Shown here piece after piece: positions 1 to 12,312 of a DNA stretch of 64,000 nucleotides. Location: NCBI GenBank assembly GCA_944548615.1, contig OX155980.1, forward strand, positions 2,041,884 to 2,105,883. The letters are read 5' to 3'. The notes under the pieces were generated by a model. The model was not told the origin of the DNA, searched no databases, and worked only from the letters and a program-made list of their open reading frames with translations. Source of the stretch: Micropterix aruncella (taxonomy: Eukaryota > Arthropoda > Insecta > Lepidoptera > Micropterigidae). Within the stretch, counting starts at the first letter, position 1. Every line of letters starts with the position of its first letter. A program made the position numbers and the translations under genes.

Positions 1-344
1 TATATTATTGGTATAATATACTAGACTTTATTATTTTTCCCATTATTTTTATGATATATTTTTTTTCCATTTATGTAATGTGGTGAGATTGCAACCTTAG
101 ATATAAAGAGATGAAATTAGGTTTAATTATATATAAAGAGCACTCGTACGGGTACATAAACAGACGCCTGACTGCTGTTATATACATTCAGATAAGATAT
201 TTAAGGTTAGCTAAGGTTAGCTGTAAGATATTGCTTTTAGGCAATAGGCTCGCCTTTTTGTTTAAGCAAATAAAGCGTTTAATTATTATCATCATTATTA
301 TTATTATTATTATATTTATTGTATTTATTTATTAGGAACAATAC
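1..344. other. No gene recognised; AT-rich with (ATT)n
   Basis: AT-rich sequence with an (ATT/ATC)n run at about 282-335. Confidence 0.7.
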
Positions 345-482
345 AATTTACAGCAGAAAGGCTATGCTAGTCGGTAAATATTATTATACATCACACAGGA
401 GAGATAAAGTAAACACATAGCCGTTGGCGCATCGCATTCCTAATGGAGGTGAAACGCCGATATCTAGGGATGCTGATATTTT
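345..482 (+). repeat. Family G dispersed repeat
   Basis: CATAGCCGTTGGCGCATCGCATTCCTAA...CGATATCTAGGGATGCTGATATT is matched inverted at 5928-6075 and partly at 34865-34965. Confidence 0.65.
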
Positions 483-700
483 ATTTACGATATTGCTTTC
501 CGGGAGCTGGTATTACTTTAAGTTATATAAACAGTTGTAAATATTCACACTTGTGTAATACTTACACACACTGTATTATTCATTTATACACTCACACTTT
601 AGTTGAAAAGAAATTATGATTATTATCTTACAACAAAAATTGCATTCTAGCAAATTTACAAGCATACATAGCACTACGCATAGGTTTTTGTACATATTTT

Positions 701-760
701 ATACATAAATTCATATTTACTCCTATCCTTACATATAGGAGTAAATATGTATTTATGTAT
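701..760. repeat. 26-bp-arm hairpin
   Basis: ATACATAAATTCATATTTAC... (701-726) pairs with 735-760 with one mismatch and an 8-nt loop. A direct pair of AACAACCAAATGTTAAC (about 761-777 and 788-804) follows. Confidence 0.85.
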
Positions 761-814
761 AAACAACCAAATGTTAACGCGCGTCAACAACCAAATGTTA
801 ACTCAGCACAGCCA

Positions 815-905
815 GATACAGACCTTATAGGTCTAGTTGGTTGTGCGATTTCGCCTCATTTCGGATATGCTAGCACATTTATATGCATAGAGCTATGTTT
901 TTTCT
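815..905 (+). repeat. Family H dispersed repeat
   Basis: ACAGACCTTATAGGTCTAGTTGGTTGTGCGATTTCGCC...GGATATGCTAGCACATTTATATGCATAGAGCTATG is matched inverted at 34575-34680. Confidence 0.6.
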
Positions 906-1060
906 CTATACTAATGTTTATTTTTAAAGATTCTGCATATAATAACAGTTTGTATGTCCATGTCTTTTTTTGTACATTACTTTATAAAATAAATAAAATA
1001 AAAACATATACACATATAGGTACATATACATACAGAATATGTGTAACATCTATATATAAA

Positions 1061-1734
1061 ATACTAGCTGACCCGTGCCCACTTCGTTGGGCGGTCAAAC
1101 TTTTTACTTGTGATGAAATTATAAGTGTGGTTTGGTTAGTACTGAGTTTTATGATTTATTTCCTGACTGCCAAAAGAAGGGTTATATTTTTACTGCATAT
1201 GTATGTATGTATTTGCATGCCAATTTGACTATATTACCGTTATTTGTGAGTGTCTTCTTGTGAGTGTCTTATTTGTGAGTTTCTTATCTCTTTAACCATG
1301 TATGCAGTAAAAGTGAAATTATATGCAGTAAAATGGAAAAGTCTTTTGTTTTAAACACTTGAGACGATAAATTGACTTATTTTGATAATAATTCATAATT
1401 GTTGATACTATGACCAATAAACATGACCTAACGATTTAAATTATTTTTTTAATTTGAAAAACTACTTTTTGTGACTTAAATATAAAAGTTAGACATATTC
1501 TGTCGCTGACTTTTTTGTAGGCATTATCAAGCTCTACAACTTTTCTCTAGAACTTAATCATATATCTCACATCGGGCAGCGTTAGTTAGAAACGTTTTCG
1601 TTGGATATAACCCATGACACTCACAAATAACGTGGCTTTCTATTGGTAAAAGAACTTTCAAAATCAGTTCAGTAGATCCAGAGATTACTTCCTAAAACAT
1701 CACAAAGTTACCTCTTTATAATATTAGTATAGAT
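1061..1734 (+). mobile_element. Family C dispersed repeat
   Basis: It begins ATACTAGCTGACCCGTGCCCACTTCG and ends CTCTTTATAATATTAGTATAGAT. The outermost bases (ATACTA/TAGTAT) form a short inverted repeat. Copies are at 15359 and, inverted, at 60124. I associate this sequence with a common lepidopteran repeat but cannot assign its class. The open frame from 755 to 1228 crosses into it and is not a gene. Confidence 0.82.
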
Positions 1735-3335
1735 GATGTTTTGTTTTAACTGGCCTGTGTAAAGTATTATTCATCTATTTCTCATTGTTCAATTCTTTAT
1801 TATAAATATCTAAATAAATATCTAATGTGGTCAGAGGTAAAAAATACGTCCGTTCGGACACTAATTAATATTGCTCACAAATTTAAAGCCACTCGACCGA
1901 TGACATTTAGGTCGAGGCGCTGCTGCGGTCGGCGGCGGCGACAGCGGCGTCCCCTTGGGGCGGAAAATGTAGTAATGTGATTAGTTTAGTAGGGATCCGA
2001 TGGGAGAAGTCTATCCTGTATTTTGTGATGTAAATAGCGCTAAAATCCAGGCGCAAACCGGCCGAAATCATCCGAAACTTTTGAATACGAAATCAGCGAG
2101 CGGGCATGCACAGTGAGTGGTGCGAAACTTTTCCAGTGAATTTTCGGACGGCTATGTTACATGAATATTTACAAGTTGGAGGGAAAAGAATACCGACCAG
2201 TGGCTGGAGTAAATACAACATCGTGGAATTATCGCAGAAGATATGGGAAGAAAGAATAATACGCTACAACCACTGAAATTATTCAGAGGATGTGTGCCAA
2301 CACTACGATAATTTGCAACTAATATATGTGTAACTTTATGGATTTAATAAGTATTGACTTTGGGATCAGCGCGGCCGCCCAGTCTATATTCAAATTAGGC
2401 GTAATGAAAACGCCTCTGTCGGTCACTGCCACTACGCGATATTTTAGGCGTATGGCGCCAAATTCGAATATGAAATATTTTGATTTATGTACATCTTCAG
2501 TACACCACCAATGTGGCTCCCTCCAGACTTTGTTAATGCGGAAAAAACTATACTTCAATATAAAAACAAAACGCTTCTCTTCGATGTTCAAAGCCTAAAT
2601 CAAAAAAAAAATATAGATGACTTTCATGTTAGTTTTTCGAGTGGAATAACCTATTATTAATGTTTCCTAAATTCCAAAACATGTTTTATAAGAAAACAAA
2701 AATATATTCTCGTCTAGTTTTGCGCTCAGAATTAACTTTCGAAAGGATTGCTGTTGCGAACCTCCTATATAGTATCCTTATATGGCCTTTAAAAATCGCC
2801 ACTAAAACATACTTTAAATAAAGAAGAAAGGCGAAAATCCCAGTCATGCTCAACTACATAAGTACACGGTTTTAGAAAAAGAATTAGTAATAAATAAGTG
2901 ATCGTCAAATACAATAAGAAAATGGTTACTGATTTACTAAGAACCATCGAATTCATAAACCAGAGTGTGACCGAGAATCCGCAAGACTTCCTTTTTTATT
3001 TTAAATATACTGAAAGCCTAAAATCTGAACCTAAACTGAACCTTCGTTTTTTTTCTGCGGGCAATAAATATATTTTTACTTTTAAAATAAGACAGTATCC
3101 GAATGGATTTTTAAAACGAATTAACTATCGCAATGAACTGCGAAGAATCACAATGCCGCCAAAGATAATTCTCTAAACTTCTCTAAAGAAGAATGGCGTG
3201 ACTAATTTTAAAAAGTTTTAAAATGTCACCAAGTTTACATCAAGTTTCCTTTAAACGACGTTGACAATTACATGGTTGCACAAACTTTATCGCACATTCA
3301 CTGTGGTCGTGTGCGACATTCAGTCACTGACCCTG
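1735..3335. other. No gene recognised
   Basis: AT-rich apart from a GC-rich patch at about 1905-1970 (GGCGGCGGCGACAGCGGCG). The paired ~90-codon frames at 2319-2598 on both strands and 2898-3176 (+) have no recognisable homology. Confidence 0.6.
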
Positions 3336-3339
3336 AAAA

Positions 3340-3740
3340 TTGACACAAGTATTCAGTATTCAGTATTCAATTTATTTATTCAGAATATACAATAAAAGCA
3401 TGAATTATGAATTAAATCTAATTATCGCATATTAGAATTCGTTGACTAAAGTCGGCTTTACATGGCAGACAAATAATAATAAAAAAAAGAGCTGAATCCA
3501 TGTACATAAGTATACATATAAAATAGATAATTTTTATAAGAATATTAATAGTCATCAAGAACTTTATACAAAAAATAATCACACAATAGGAAGTATCAAA
3601 ACAAAATTGGAAACAACAACGTATGTATATGATCAGGTATGTTACATTACACATTGTAATCTTCATATTAAATATTAAATTCATAATATTATTATTAAAC
3701 AATAAGAACTAAAATGAGGTACCTGAAATTTACATATTGA
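3340..3740 (-). repeat. Family I dispersed repeat (LINE 3'-end-like), inverted copy
   Basis: The reverse complement matches 59375-59830, including the end AATAAATTGAATACTGAATACTGAAT, GTAAAGCCGACTTTAGTCAAC and GGTACCTCATTTTAGTTCTTATTG. An AATAAA followed by a short tail repeat suggests a LINE 3' UTR. Confidence 0.78.
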
Positions 3741-3744
3741 ATGC

Positions 3745-5925
3745 CATATCAAAAATATCTAATAGTTACGAATAGTTAAAATACTATACAAGTTGAATTG
3801 AGATGATCTGCTCTCTCCCATTAGATAAACGACAAGTGAAAGCAGTATGTAGAAGGTCCTCCAATATTGGTAATATAACTCTGGGTTTTACTTACGGATC
3901 TTGTGTCTGTAACATATTCTTTTATTTTATTTATCAAAGACTCAACAATAGCCACGCAAAAGGCATATATTTAATCTGATGTAGACCATACCGATACGAT
4001 ATGCTGGTTTTTAAATAAAGCAAATGTGTCTGAACTAGAAAAACAATTATTGCGTCATAAACGATATTCTTAAGTGGTTTGGCATACGTTGTGATATACA
4101 CGCCCAAAGACCCATACAATCCGTTTCTACTTGGATACAATTTACAAAAGCGAAATTAATATTCCTCACAACGGTGTACTTTAACCCCTGGGATGCCTAA
4201 AGCGCCAATCGATGGTGGCAATGGTTAACAGATCCACACCTAGCTATTTCGGCCGGCCTTCAGCCATATTATGTGATATAAATATATGATATACATGGAT
4301 AATCATATCTATTATTAGGTAACAAGAGATATTTCATTTAAACAGTGCTATGTAGTATTTATATAGAAAATCGTCGAACAATGCTTGACTAGCACTTGTA
4401 CTGAAGGAGTATCTAAAAATACCATGTTGTCAGTGTTGTTATAAAGAACACTACGTTGCCAGTCTCATTACCTAATTTACACACCTCATATAAAGGTGCC
4501 TACCTTAACTCCTTCAAACTCAATTTCAAATTTCAAATTATTTATTGAGTTCAAATTATGAGTACATTCAATATACAAAAGTCTTAACCTAACTAGGCAG
4601 TCGCCTGTTCCAAGGTAGACAATTTATTTTAATTATCCTAAGAAATATATAATATTATATTTATATAAATAAACAAAATCATACTTAATGTAACAGAAAT
4701 ATCTTAATTACCTAATGCATGGCAACATTAGCATGAAATATTGGATGGCGTTGGGCGGTTATTATGATGCTTTTGCAGTATTTATAAATGGTTCACAGAA
4801 GCAACGGATTACATATGGGATTGGGGATTGTACTTTGCAATTAGTTGCGAAGACATTACTCAGGGTGCGTCGACGGTAACCAATCAACCGTAAAGCCATT
4901 AAGGATACGCTGAATCATATACATAAGCTGGCTGTTGTTTGACGTGTGTAACGATCTACTCCCCGCTGCTGACGTGTAGAGCACCTCTCAAACAGGCTGA
5001 CATCTACCATTTAGGATAATTGAATTAGATATCGTACACGAGATCCACGCCTCAGATGCAAAAACCTAACAAACACGATGACACTAATTTTTAATCAAAT
5101 GCAAAATCATTATTTTCTATAAACATCAATAAACAAACTTGTAGTCGTCATTTGAACATGACGCTAAAATATAATTTAATATTTAACAGATATTTTAAAG
5201 TTTCTTTCGGTACTAACTGGTAGGATCGGACTAACTGGCAACCGAATAGTAGGATTGTCCCACACTTATCGAGTAATTCTGATTCTATGCATTCGATTAC
5301 TCATTACAAAAGTACATATTACTAAAATATAGATGTTAGATACCAATGTTACGTTACAAAATTTATACAATTCAATATTAGCAGATTTATCTCCCATCGA
5401 CTGTTTTAAGTTAATAATAAAAAAACCAATTAGGTATTTATAGAAATCGATGATTAGGTTGATAGGTGATATTAAAAAGAAGCAATTAAAAAAGCAATAA
5501 AAAAGTGCTCGATTGTTAAAGGACCACTCTATGATAAAACGGAATTTCACAGAATTTTTGATTAGGTAAAATTATAAGTAAAAAACAAATACTTATATTT
5601 TCTTTTTTTTATTATTTATAAATATAATAGACGTATATGTGAGGTTTAAGACTAGAGGTATTTCAATTTATTTGTGTACATTTTGTGTATATTAGTATAT
5701 ATATTTATTTTAAATATGTATTTATTTTATTTATGTATTAGGTACTATATATTGGTGTTGGGTTGAATAATAATTTCTTACTATTATTTTTTTTTGTATG
5801 TTGGTATAGCCCTTTGTGCTTGCGTATTTATATTATGCAAGAATGAATGTTTTTAACTGTATACCAATAATAATTATGTAACCGAACGTCATACATGTCA
5901 GCTCGCAATATGCTAAGTCAAATAT
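3745..5925. other. No gene recognised
   Basis: AT-rich unique-looking DNA except for the LINE-tail-like piece at 4525. Confidence 0.6.
4525..4562 (-). repeat. LINE 3'-tail-like sequence
   Basis: CAATTTCAAATTTCAAATTATTTATTGAGTTC reads on the minus strand as AATAAATAATTTGAAATTTGAAATTG, an AATAAA plus short tail repeat like those ending insect LINEs. No coding part is recognised. Confidence 0.4.
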
Positions 5926-5927
5926 CA

Positions 5928-6075
5928 GCATCCCTAGATACGGGCGTTCTTGCTCAGTTAGGTATACGATGAGCCAACGGCTATGGGTTCACCTGGTGTT
6001 TCCTGCACGTTTCATTGTACTGTATACCGAATATCATAGCCATTCGTCTGTAAATCATGTTGTTTAAAATAAATA
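5928..6075 (-). repeat. Family G dispersed repeat, inverted copy
   Basis: CAGCATCCCTAGATACGGGCG...CGATGAGCCAACGGCTATGGG is the reverse complement of the 345-482 motif. Confidence 0.65.
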
Positions 6076-6089
6076 AATAAATTATATTA

Positions 6090-7765
6090 TATTAGATATA
6101 CATAATTGTACTGTAGTAATAAAAACCTGTAATAAACCAAAATGGTACTGTAGAGACTACGTCACATGTTATATTACTTTTGCCGCGTGGTATTGCCACG
6201 CGGGAGACGAGCTATGGAGTCAGGTATTTGCTATGTCGCTTTTACGAAGGCAGATCGATGTAAACGCCGCGCGAGCTTGAACTTGCTAACCCGCTCGATG
6301 GTCTCAAATTGCCGAACAACTATCTTATGTTTTTCTCCTCCTCTGATGAAACCGTCATTGCCACAAGCCGCGGACGTGGCCATCGATTCTCTACACGGAC
6401 CACACCGCGTTAAAGAGGGTACATTAGTATTCTAAAGAGATATTCGCCAAAGTATCTTAAATCAATCAAACTAAGTAAACGTCACACAAATTTGAAAACA
6501 GTGCGGCGACTAAAGTTGTCTTAAAATAAATTATACATTTTAAGAAATACAAATGCCATTAAATCAATATTCACTTTACATTGTATTGTATACTCTCACT
6601 TTCTGACCAACTGTCAATTTAATCAAAGAGGAGATTTTGGGCATTTTCACTATTAGTGGAAAGCTCCGAGATTCCGCTAGTGTTGCTATTGCACGTTGCA
6701 CCCTCACAAACTTTGTAAATGGCATTTGTTGCCCCGACAGAATGGCGACTCAGGTATTACCTTCTGATAATTGAGCTTGACTGACAGATGTTCGAGGCAA
6801 ATACTCTAATTTGGAGGTAACTTTTGTAAAGGACTTTTGAAATAAGTTGCGTTGATCATTTAGGTAGACGTTGTCGTATGTCGCTCCATACAATAAAATC
6901 AATAGTTTTCATCAGTCTTCTGAATCAAATATAAATGTAGAATTTAAATCTATTTTGTCTTAACTCATATTAATTTGCAAAGAAATATATACACCAGCAC
7001 CTATACAGACAGAGACGTTATAAAACTACTTACGACTGTTTAATGCCAAATAAGTAGGATTATACGCGAGAAATACAAACATCTACTTTTATGAATATAT
7101 GCATCTCAAAGTTTACTCAAAACTGAATATGCTAAAGTGCTACGTGATTACTTAAATTTGAAAGAATCCAATATATTTTTCAAGCAAATATCACCCTATA
7201 CATAATACGCATACTTGTGTATCTATAACCTCATCAAACTTGATGGTGAAATTTCGACTTAAGATATTCATCGTTCTCGCGGCACGTTTGATTGAGGACT
7301 ATCGCTATTTCCACAAATCCCTTCATCGTCGATCCTGGAGGGTTATTTGCGGCGGTCTATATGAAATAAATTCCCAATTTTCCCCGTTTTTCGTAAAGTA
7401 CTTCACAAACATATTTCGTCGACAGAGGAATAAGCGGTTTTCTCTTAGGATACACATAATATCGCTCAGGATACACATACCTAATAGGCACAGGATAAAC
7501 ATAATATCGCTTGATTGGCCAATGAGTGTCGCCGATCTGAGCGACTCTTATTGACATTACAGAGATATTAAATAACTACTGGATTATTTCTGCGGAATCT
7601 CAAAAATTATATTAGAATGTTTATACGGCTCTTCAAGGTTAGTCAACGTTATCGAGAATATGATTTGAGGTAAGTAGAAACACTAGAGACGATTGAAATT
7701 TCTTGGATAATTTATTATTTCTCTCGACTTTTTGTTACTTTCCTACGATGAAATGGTATGTACTT
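6090..7765. other. No gene recognised
   Basis: A moderately GC-rich patch at 6175-6420 has open frames on both strands without known homology. A short local repeat (GGATACACATA/GGATAAACATA) lies at 7447-7505. Confidence 0.6.
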
Positions 7766-7773
7766 ACATTTGG

Positions 7774-7972
7774 GGACTGAGCTAAATGTAAGCGGTCGCT
7801 GAGGTGCGGGGACCGGCGTTCGGTCTTCTCCCCACAGACATTAGTTCTGTGACACCACTCGACCGATGCTACTCGACAGTAATAGGCATAGGTATGTACG
7901 CTAACAAAAGAACGCGTATTCTACGAACTCCCGTCCCCGCACCTCAGCCACTGCTTACATTTAGCTCAGTCC
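7774..7972. mobile_element. MITE with 40-bp terminal inverted repeats
   Basis: The left arm 7774-7813 (GGACTGAGCTAAATGTAAGC...GCGGGGAC) and right arm 7933-7972 match at 38 of 40 positions. The 199-bp element is flanked by TTGG on both sides (7770-7773, 7973-7976), a candidate 4-bp target duplication. No ORF of its own is seen. Confidence 0.75.
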
Positions 7973-8079
7973 TTGGCAGTACGTGTGTTGCAACCTATCA
8001 TAGCAACAAACTAAGAAATAAAATAAGAAAAGAGCAGCTTTGTTATAATATAAAACGTATAAATCAACATAAGTAGCCA

Positions 8080-8480
8080 CAAACAAACACACGAGGCCAG
8101 GACTGCCGTAGTACGCGATGAACATCTCCACGGAAACACTTCCGGTTTCGGTTCCACCGAACAAGTCATACACCTGCTCCGATACCGCGAAGGCGGAAAC
8201 GGAGTGAGACAGCGCTGCACGAAAGAGCGATACAGCACGAACCACCCAGCAACCAAAAGCGAAAATCAATGGCGGAAGCGGCTAGATAGGCATCGGAGCG
8301 TATCAGGACGGCCTAAGATCTGATCTGCCTTTATTTGTAGGATTCTACGGCACACAGGGAGAGAGTTGAAAATACAAATTCACGGTGACGTTAAGCGTAA
8401 GCTCCGCATTGGTCAGACGTCCACTCGCGGCCAGCGTGCGATAGCGCATATTTATATGGCGGCGCGCATGAGAGAGAAAA
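8080..8480 (-). other. GC-rich block with TATA box and AATAAA, LTR-like order
   Basis: On the minus strand, CATATAAATATGC (about 8446-8458) is followed about 120 bp later by CAAATAAAGG (about 8325-8334) and then a GC-rich region with a 102-codon open frame (7961-8269) that I do not recognise. The TATA-then-AATAAA order fits an LTR or a short promoter-exon. No LTR partner, TG...CA ends or target duplication were found. Confidence 0.3.
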
Positions 8481-8484
8481 AGAC

Positions 8485-9730
8485 CGAGCGTAAAAGAAAC
8501 TCATATGACGGTGAAATTCAGTGGTTTATTCAGTAATAAACTGAATATGAGTAGGAAATAAATAATATGAGTAGTAAATTAGATGTAGAGTTCAAATATA
8601 AGCAATAGTAACGGGATAGTATTTCACGAATCGATTATCATACTTAAACACACAGTCCATGCTTTGTACACGTTTTACTTATACGGAAAAAAGTGTTACA
8701 AGCATTTATTGGCATTTTTTATATAATTATTTGAAATGTCATCCACCGGCAGAGGCGGATCATGCATTAACAACTCTTTCAAAAAGTAAATTTTTGATGG
8801 CTCGGTAGTTATATTAAACCGTTTCTGTTGCAGTTTAAAGGTCATCGAAGCTATTATTTGTAAAAAAATCTTGATACACTATTTCTTTATTGTGTCCAAA
8901 ACCCAACAGCATAAAATAGACTAAGATTAGATAGAAAGAATTTTACTACTCTACAACTTATCGTATATCGTTATCTTGTATACCTTATCGATATATTGCA
9001 TAATACCTACCTATGGACCAAACTCATCGGCACGTAATTATTAAGAACAACCAGATGACATACATAAATAACCTCGAGCATCCCACGCTGAAACCATGCT
9101 GTTAATTGGACAGACGGCATTCAGTTTGTCATTGTTCACATGTAATATATAATAAGCAGGTGTCGACAATAATCTTTCTTATTTTATATTTATTTTGGAT
9201 AATACCGTGATATTCAACGTCATAGTATTTCGAGAGAATTCTCCTGCCTTGTTCACTAATAGGTAGATAAGAAATATTGTGACCTACAAAATAATGAAAT
9301 AACAACGCGGAGATATAATGAAAAATTGTTGATCGAAGATGAACGTGGGGTCTACCGCAAAACGTCGAGTAAATACGGTTAAAAGGGGGGGGGGGGATAC
9401 ACCTGCCCCCCTTTGGTTGGCGGCTAGGGGGGATAGGGGCCGGGGGCAAACGACAAGGGGGGTCGAACACGCGAATGGGAGGGGTCAAGTATGTGCGGAG
9501 TGGGCCACTGAAATAAAAGCGTGCAACATGAACAGCCCGCTTTTTCCAATCCGACAGATTTTAGGGCGAGCCCGAGGGGCTTCCCTCCAACAGCCACGTT
9601 GACAAATCGCACCCATTCTCGACCTACCGTCGACACATCACTCTCGTTTAGGTCGTCGTGCTTGCCGACCTACAGAATGACGGAATACCGACAACTGTCA
9701 GCTTGCCTCATTTCATAAATTGGCAAATAT
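8485..9730. other. No gene recognised; G-rich tract
   Basis: G-rich stretch at 9380-9485 with a run of 13 G. Frames in it are compositional. Confidence 0.65.
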
Positions 9731-9776
9731 TATGAAATCAAAGACTTTCGCAGTTGTTTGATATAATAAACAAGAT
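9731..9776 (-). mobile_element. Family F terminal fragment
   Basis: ATGAAATCAAAGACTTTCGCAGTTGTTTGATATAATAAAC matches the reverse complement of the F unique piece (CGCGATAGTCTCCGATTTCAT). Confidence 0.5.
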
Positions 9777-10030
9777 TATGGCAAAATTAAAACGGATTAA
9801 AAAAAAACGAAACTAAAAATAAAAGCAAATAATATTTTTCTATATTCAGTATTAAACCGAAAACCAATTTTCTTTCCCCTGCATATAAATCAAAAGAGTT
9901 TCAGCTAATAATCACACAAATTATTATATATTTTTTGACTATTATCTACCGGGAGTATCAGCATATTAATTTCATCCTGAGAACATCAAGGAAGATTTCG
10001 GACGTTCCCTATCATACAGACCCCGTTTTT

Positions 10031-10883
10031 TAAACTATTGCATAGCTTTTATCGCGGGCCTATGCCAGCGCGGCGACCGAATGAAGAAATTTCTCCCCTC
10101 AAGCCCCGATTGGCCGATATCGGCCACAAACTGATGCAGCGTGACGGGCCCGTTTTAATTTTATTTTAATTTAATTTGTTGTATTTCATTATGTTTTATT
10201 ATGTTAATATGTTTTATTTTAATTATGGGTACAGTGGTTTGGCAGTAATTAATGTTTTTGAGACAGTGTCGTAATTCAATTTTTTTACTAATTTTTACTA
10301 AAAATTTTTGGGACATCAACTTGTCAATCGGCTGAGGGGCCGAGGCCTGAATGGTTAACGAAAATTAATGATTTTAAACTGATAATTACGTCTAAACGAG
10401 TACTGCTTAAGATTCGAAAAAAATATATGTTAAACAAGAACATTTTCCTAATATTCTTAGCTTTGAATATTTTAGATTTTGTTTATATTACATAGTGTAA
10501 TTAATTTGTGAAATTAGGTATAACCGAACCCAAAAACGACTACTACGCAAATACTATCTGGCGTATTATTATGAAACCTGCACCATTTCAAAGATAATTT
10601 AATTATCTATCTTTTTATCAACGATTTTTTTCGAATAATCCGTTTTTTTTTTGCTTTATCGAATAAAAATTTGTGCGCGGCGCTCTATCGGAAGACGTTT
10701 AAATTATTCCGAATCATTTGCTACCGCAGCCGCAAATGATTCGGAATAACTTCAACGTTTTTCGATAGAGGGCAAATAACTGATATCAGAAAAAATAAAA
10801 TAAATAAATAATTATAATTGCATAAGTTGTTAAAAATGCTATGCAATAGCTTTACCGCGGCAGTCCCCGAGTGCCATCCGTAT
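10031..10883 (+). mobile_element. Family A element, split by a nested family B copy
   Basis: The left end AACTATTGCATAGCTTTTATCGCGGG and right end GCTATGCAATAGCTTTACCGCGGCAGTCCCCGAGTGCC match the other A copies. The body is interrupted at 10095-10354 by family B and resumes with AACGAAAATTAATG. It contains the A-family central palindrome (about 10678-10770). No coding capacity is seen. The terminal inverted repeat and absence of ORFs suggest a non-autonomous DNA transposon of unknown superfamily. Confidence 0.85.
10095..10354 (+). mobile_element. Family B MITE, TTAA-flanked (piggyBac-like ends)
   Basis: This 260-bp insertion begins CCCCTCAAGCCCCGATTGGCC and ends GAGGGGCCGAGGCCTGAATGG, then TTAA at 10355-10358. 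Uninterrupted family A copies have TTCTTAACG at this exact spot, so the target contained TTAA. The left TTAA has decayed to T. TTAA targets with CCC-starting ends are typical of piggyBac-type elements. The interior is AT-rich and non-coding. Confidence 0.75.
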
Positions 10884-10913
10884 ATTTTTATTTATATCTC
10901 TCTATTCGAAGCC

Positions 10914-11673
10914 TAATGGTTTCGTGCAGCTTGGTACTAATAGCCTCTATATGTCTTATTAGATCGGCTTAACTCACGGTGTCCCATCCGGTAGCCTACT
11001 CAAAGAGGGGCCTGGAAGAGCCGCCGTGGATTCTGTCGGCGGCTGTAACTGCAGTCGAAAGCAGTTGGGATCGGAAGTGCGGATCCAGAGGAACACCTCT
11101 TGCGGAATAGGGTGGTTTTGCGCATTGGGCTGTTAGCCTAGCATGGACAATCCGCCGAATAACCGGGGGAATCTGTAGACTGAAAAGCAGAGGAACACCT
11201 CTGGCGGAATAGGGTGGTTTTGCGCATTGGGCTGTGAGCCTAGCATGGACAATCCGCCGAATAACCGGAGGAATCTGTAGACTGAAAAGCAGGCGTTGCT
11301 GTTGACCTGGCGTCACCTATCCTTAGAAACGATCTGTTAACCACCCGATCCCGAAAGATATTGACGGGCAAAAGGACAAATTCAATCTGAATTACTGCTA
11401 AGTCATGTAGAGGATGCGCAAGCGACCTCAACTACGTGACCAGACTGGAGAACGAAGAAATTTGTCCAAGTTTGGTTGTAAGGGGCGAGGTTGGCCTACT
11501 GTTTGCACTTCCCAGTGTCTCGCTGTAAGGTTTTGGACTCTTCCAGGCTGCTGGCGTAGCTAAACTGTGGATCGTGTTGTCCATTAAGTATTTAAGTTCA
11601 CTCCATGGGAGACAAAATGGCATGATCGCATTATAACTCTCTGGAGTGGCGGGTTTCGCCATAGTAATCGACA
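10914..11673 (+). mobile_element. Family M GC-rich repeat
   Basis: It begins near CCTAATGGTTTCGTGCAGCTTGG and ends GGCGGGTTTCGCCATAGTAATCGACA. Its 3' third (GTGTCTCGCTGTAAGGTTTTGGACTCT...GGCGTAGCT) is recognisably related to the 3' third of family D, and the two end alike. It contains a 102-bp tandem duplication (11087-11290). The composition is much more GC-rich than the neighbours. No coherent protein is seen; the repetitive ORF on the minus strand is the duplication read twice. Confidence 0.7.
11087..11290 (+). repeat. 102-bp tandem duplication inside family M
   Basis: Two units (11087-11188 and 11189-11290), each starting AGAGGAACACCTCT, differ at about three bases (TTGCGG/TGGCGG, GTTAGCC/GTGAGCC, GGGGG/GGAGG). 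Confidence 0.93.
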
Positions 11674-12312
11674 CTCCTCAATGCCAGGCACGATATTTCT
11701 AGAACGCATTGTCGATTTTCAAAAAATATTTCTGCAATGTGTTAAGCAATTAGATTTAGAATTGAAATGATCTTGCTCTGAAACAGTCGACTGTAAAATC
11801 ACCTTTTTGGTCCTATGGTCACAATTTACTCTTCGACTTATTAAGAAAATACGAAGAGTTTTAAAATCATAGACTTGTTCTTGCATTACAAAATTTGAAT
11901 TGCCTAAAAAGTCATAACTTTTAAACAATGACAATAGAGGTAATAATAACATTGGTGGTGAAACAGAAAAATAATTCCTCTAGTTACACACGATTTCGAG
12001 ACCTAATATAACCAAAAAAAAGTCGGTTGTCTGTAAAGTCGGTTTACTGACGATAGTTGAACGTGACAACGTCATAAGAAAATACTGATGGAATGGTTGC
12101 ATTTGAAGCAGTTTCATTTAAGATCCTGATATTGTTTATTACAAACACCCAAAAATATATGCTTTTATACCTACTCACCGATTTGACTACAACATGTAAA
12201 TGTATTATTGTATAGCAGTATAATTGTTTATTGCTTAAAGTTTATTGTTTTTTTTTTAATTTGAAAGTTTGAAATCTCAGACTGTTAAATAACGGTTTGA
12301 GAAGCGTTTGAG
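11674..12312. other. No gene recognised
   Basis: AT-rich, no repeat shared within the window that I can see. Confidence 0.6.

Noticed and set aside
755..1228. 157-codon frame, and the similar 15321-15608 frame sharing ADPCPLRWAVKLFTCDE
   Set aside because: The shared peptide is family C repeat DNA read through; the frames begin in unrelated sequence and have no conserved protein.
10996..11316. 106-codon ORF with a duplicated LLFSLQIPPVIRRIVHARL segment
   Set aside because: It is the 102-bp DNA duplication read twice in a divisible-by-three period.
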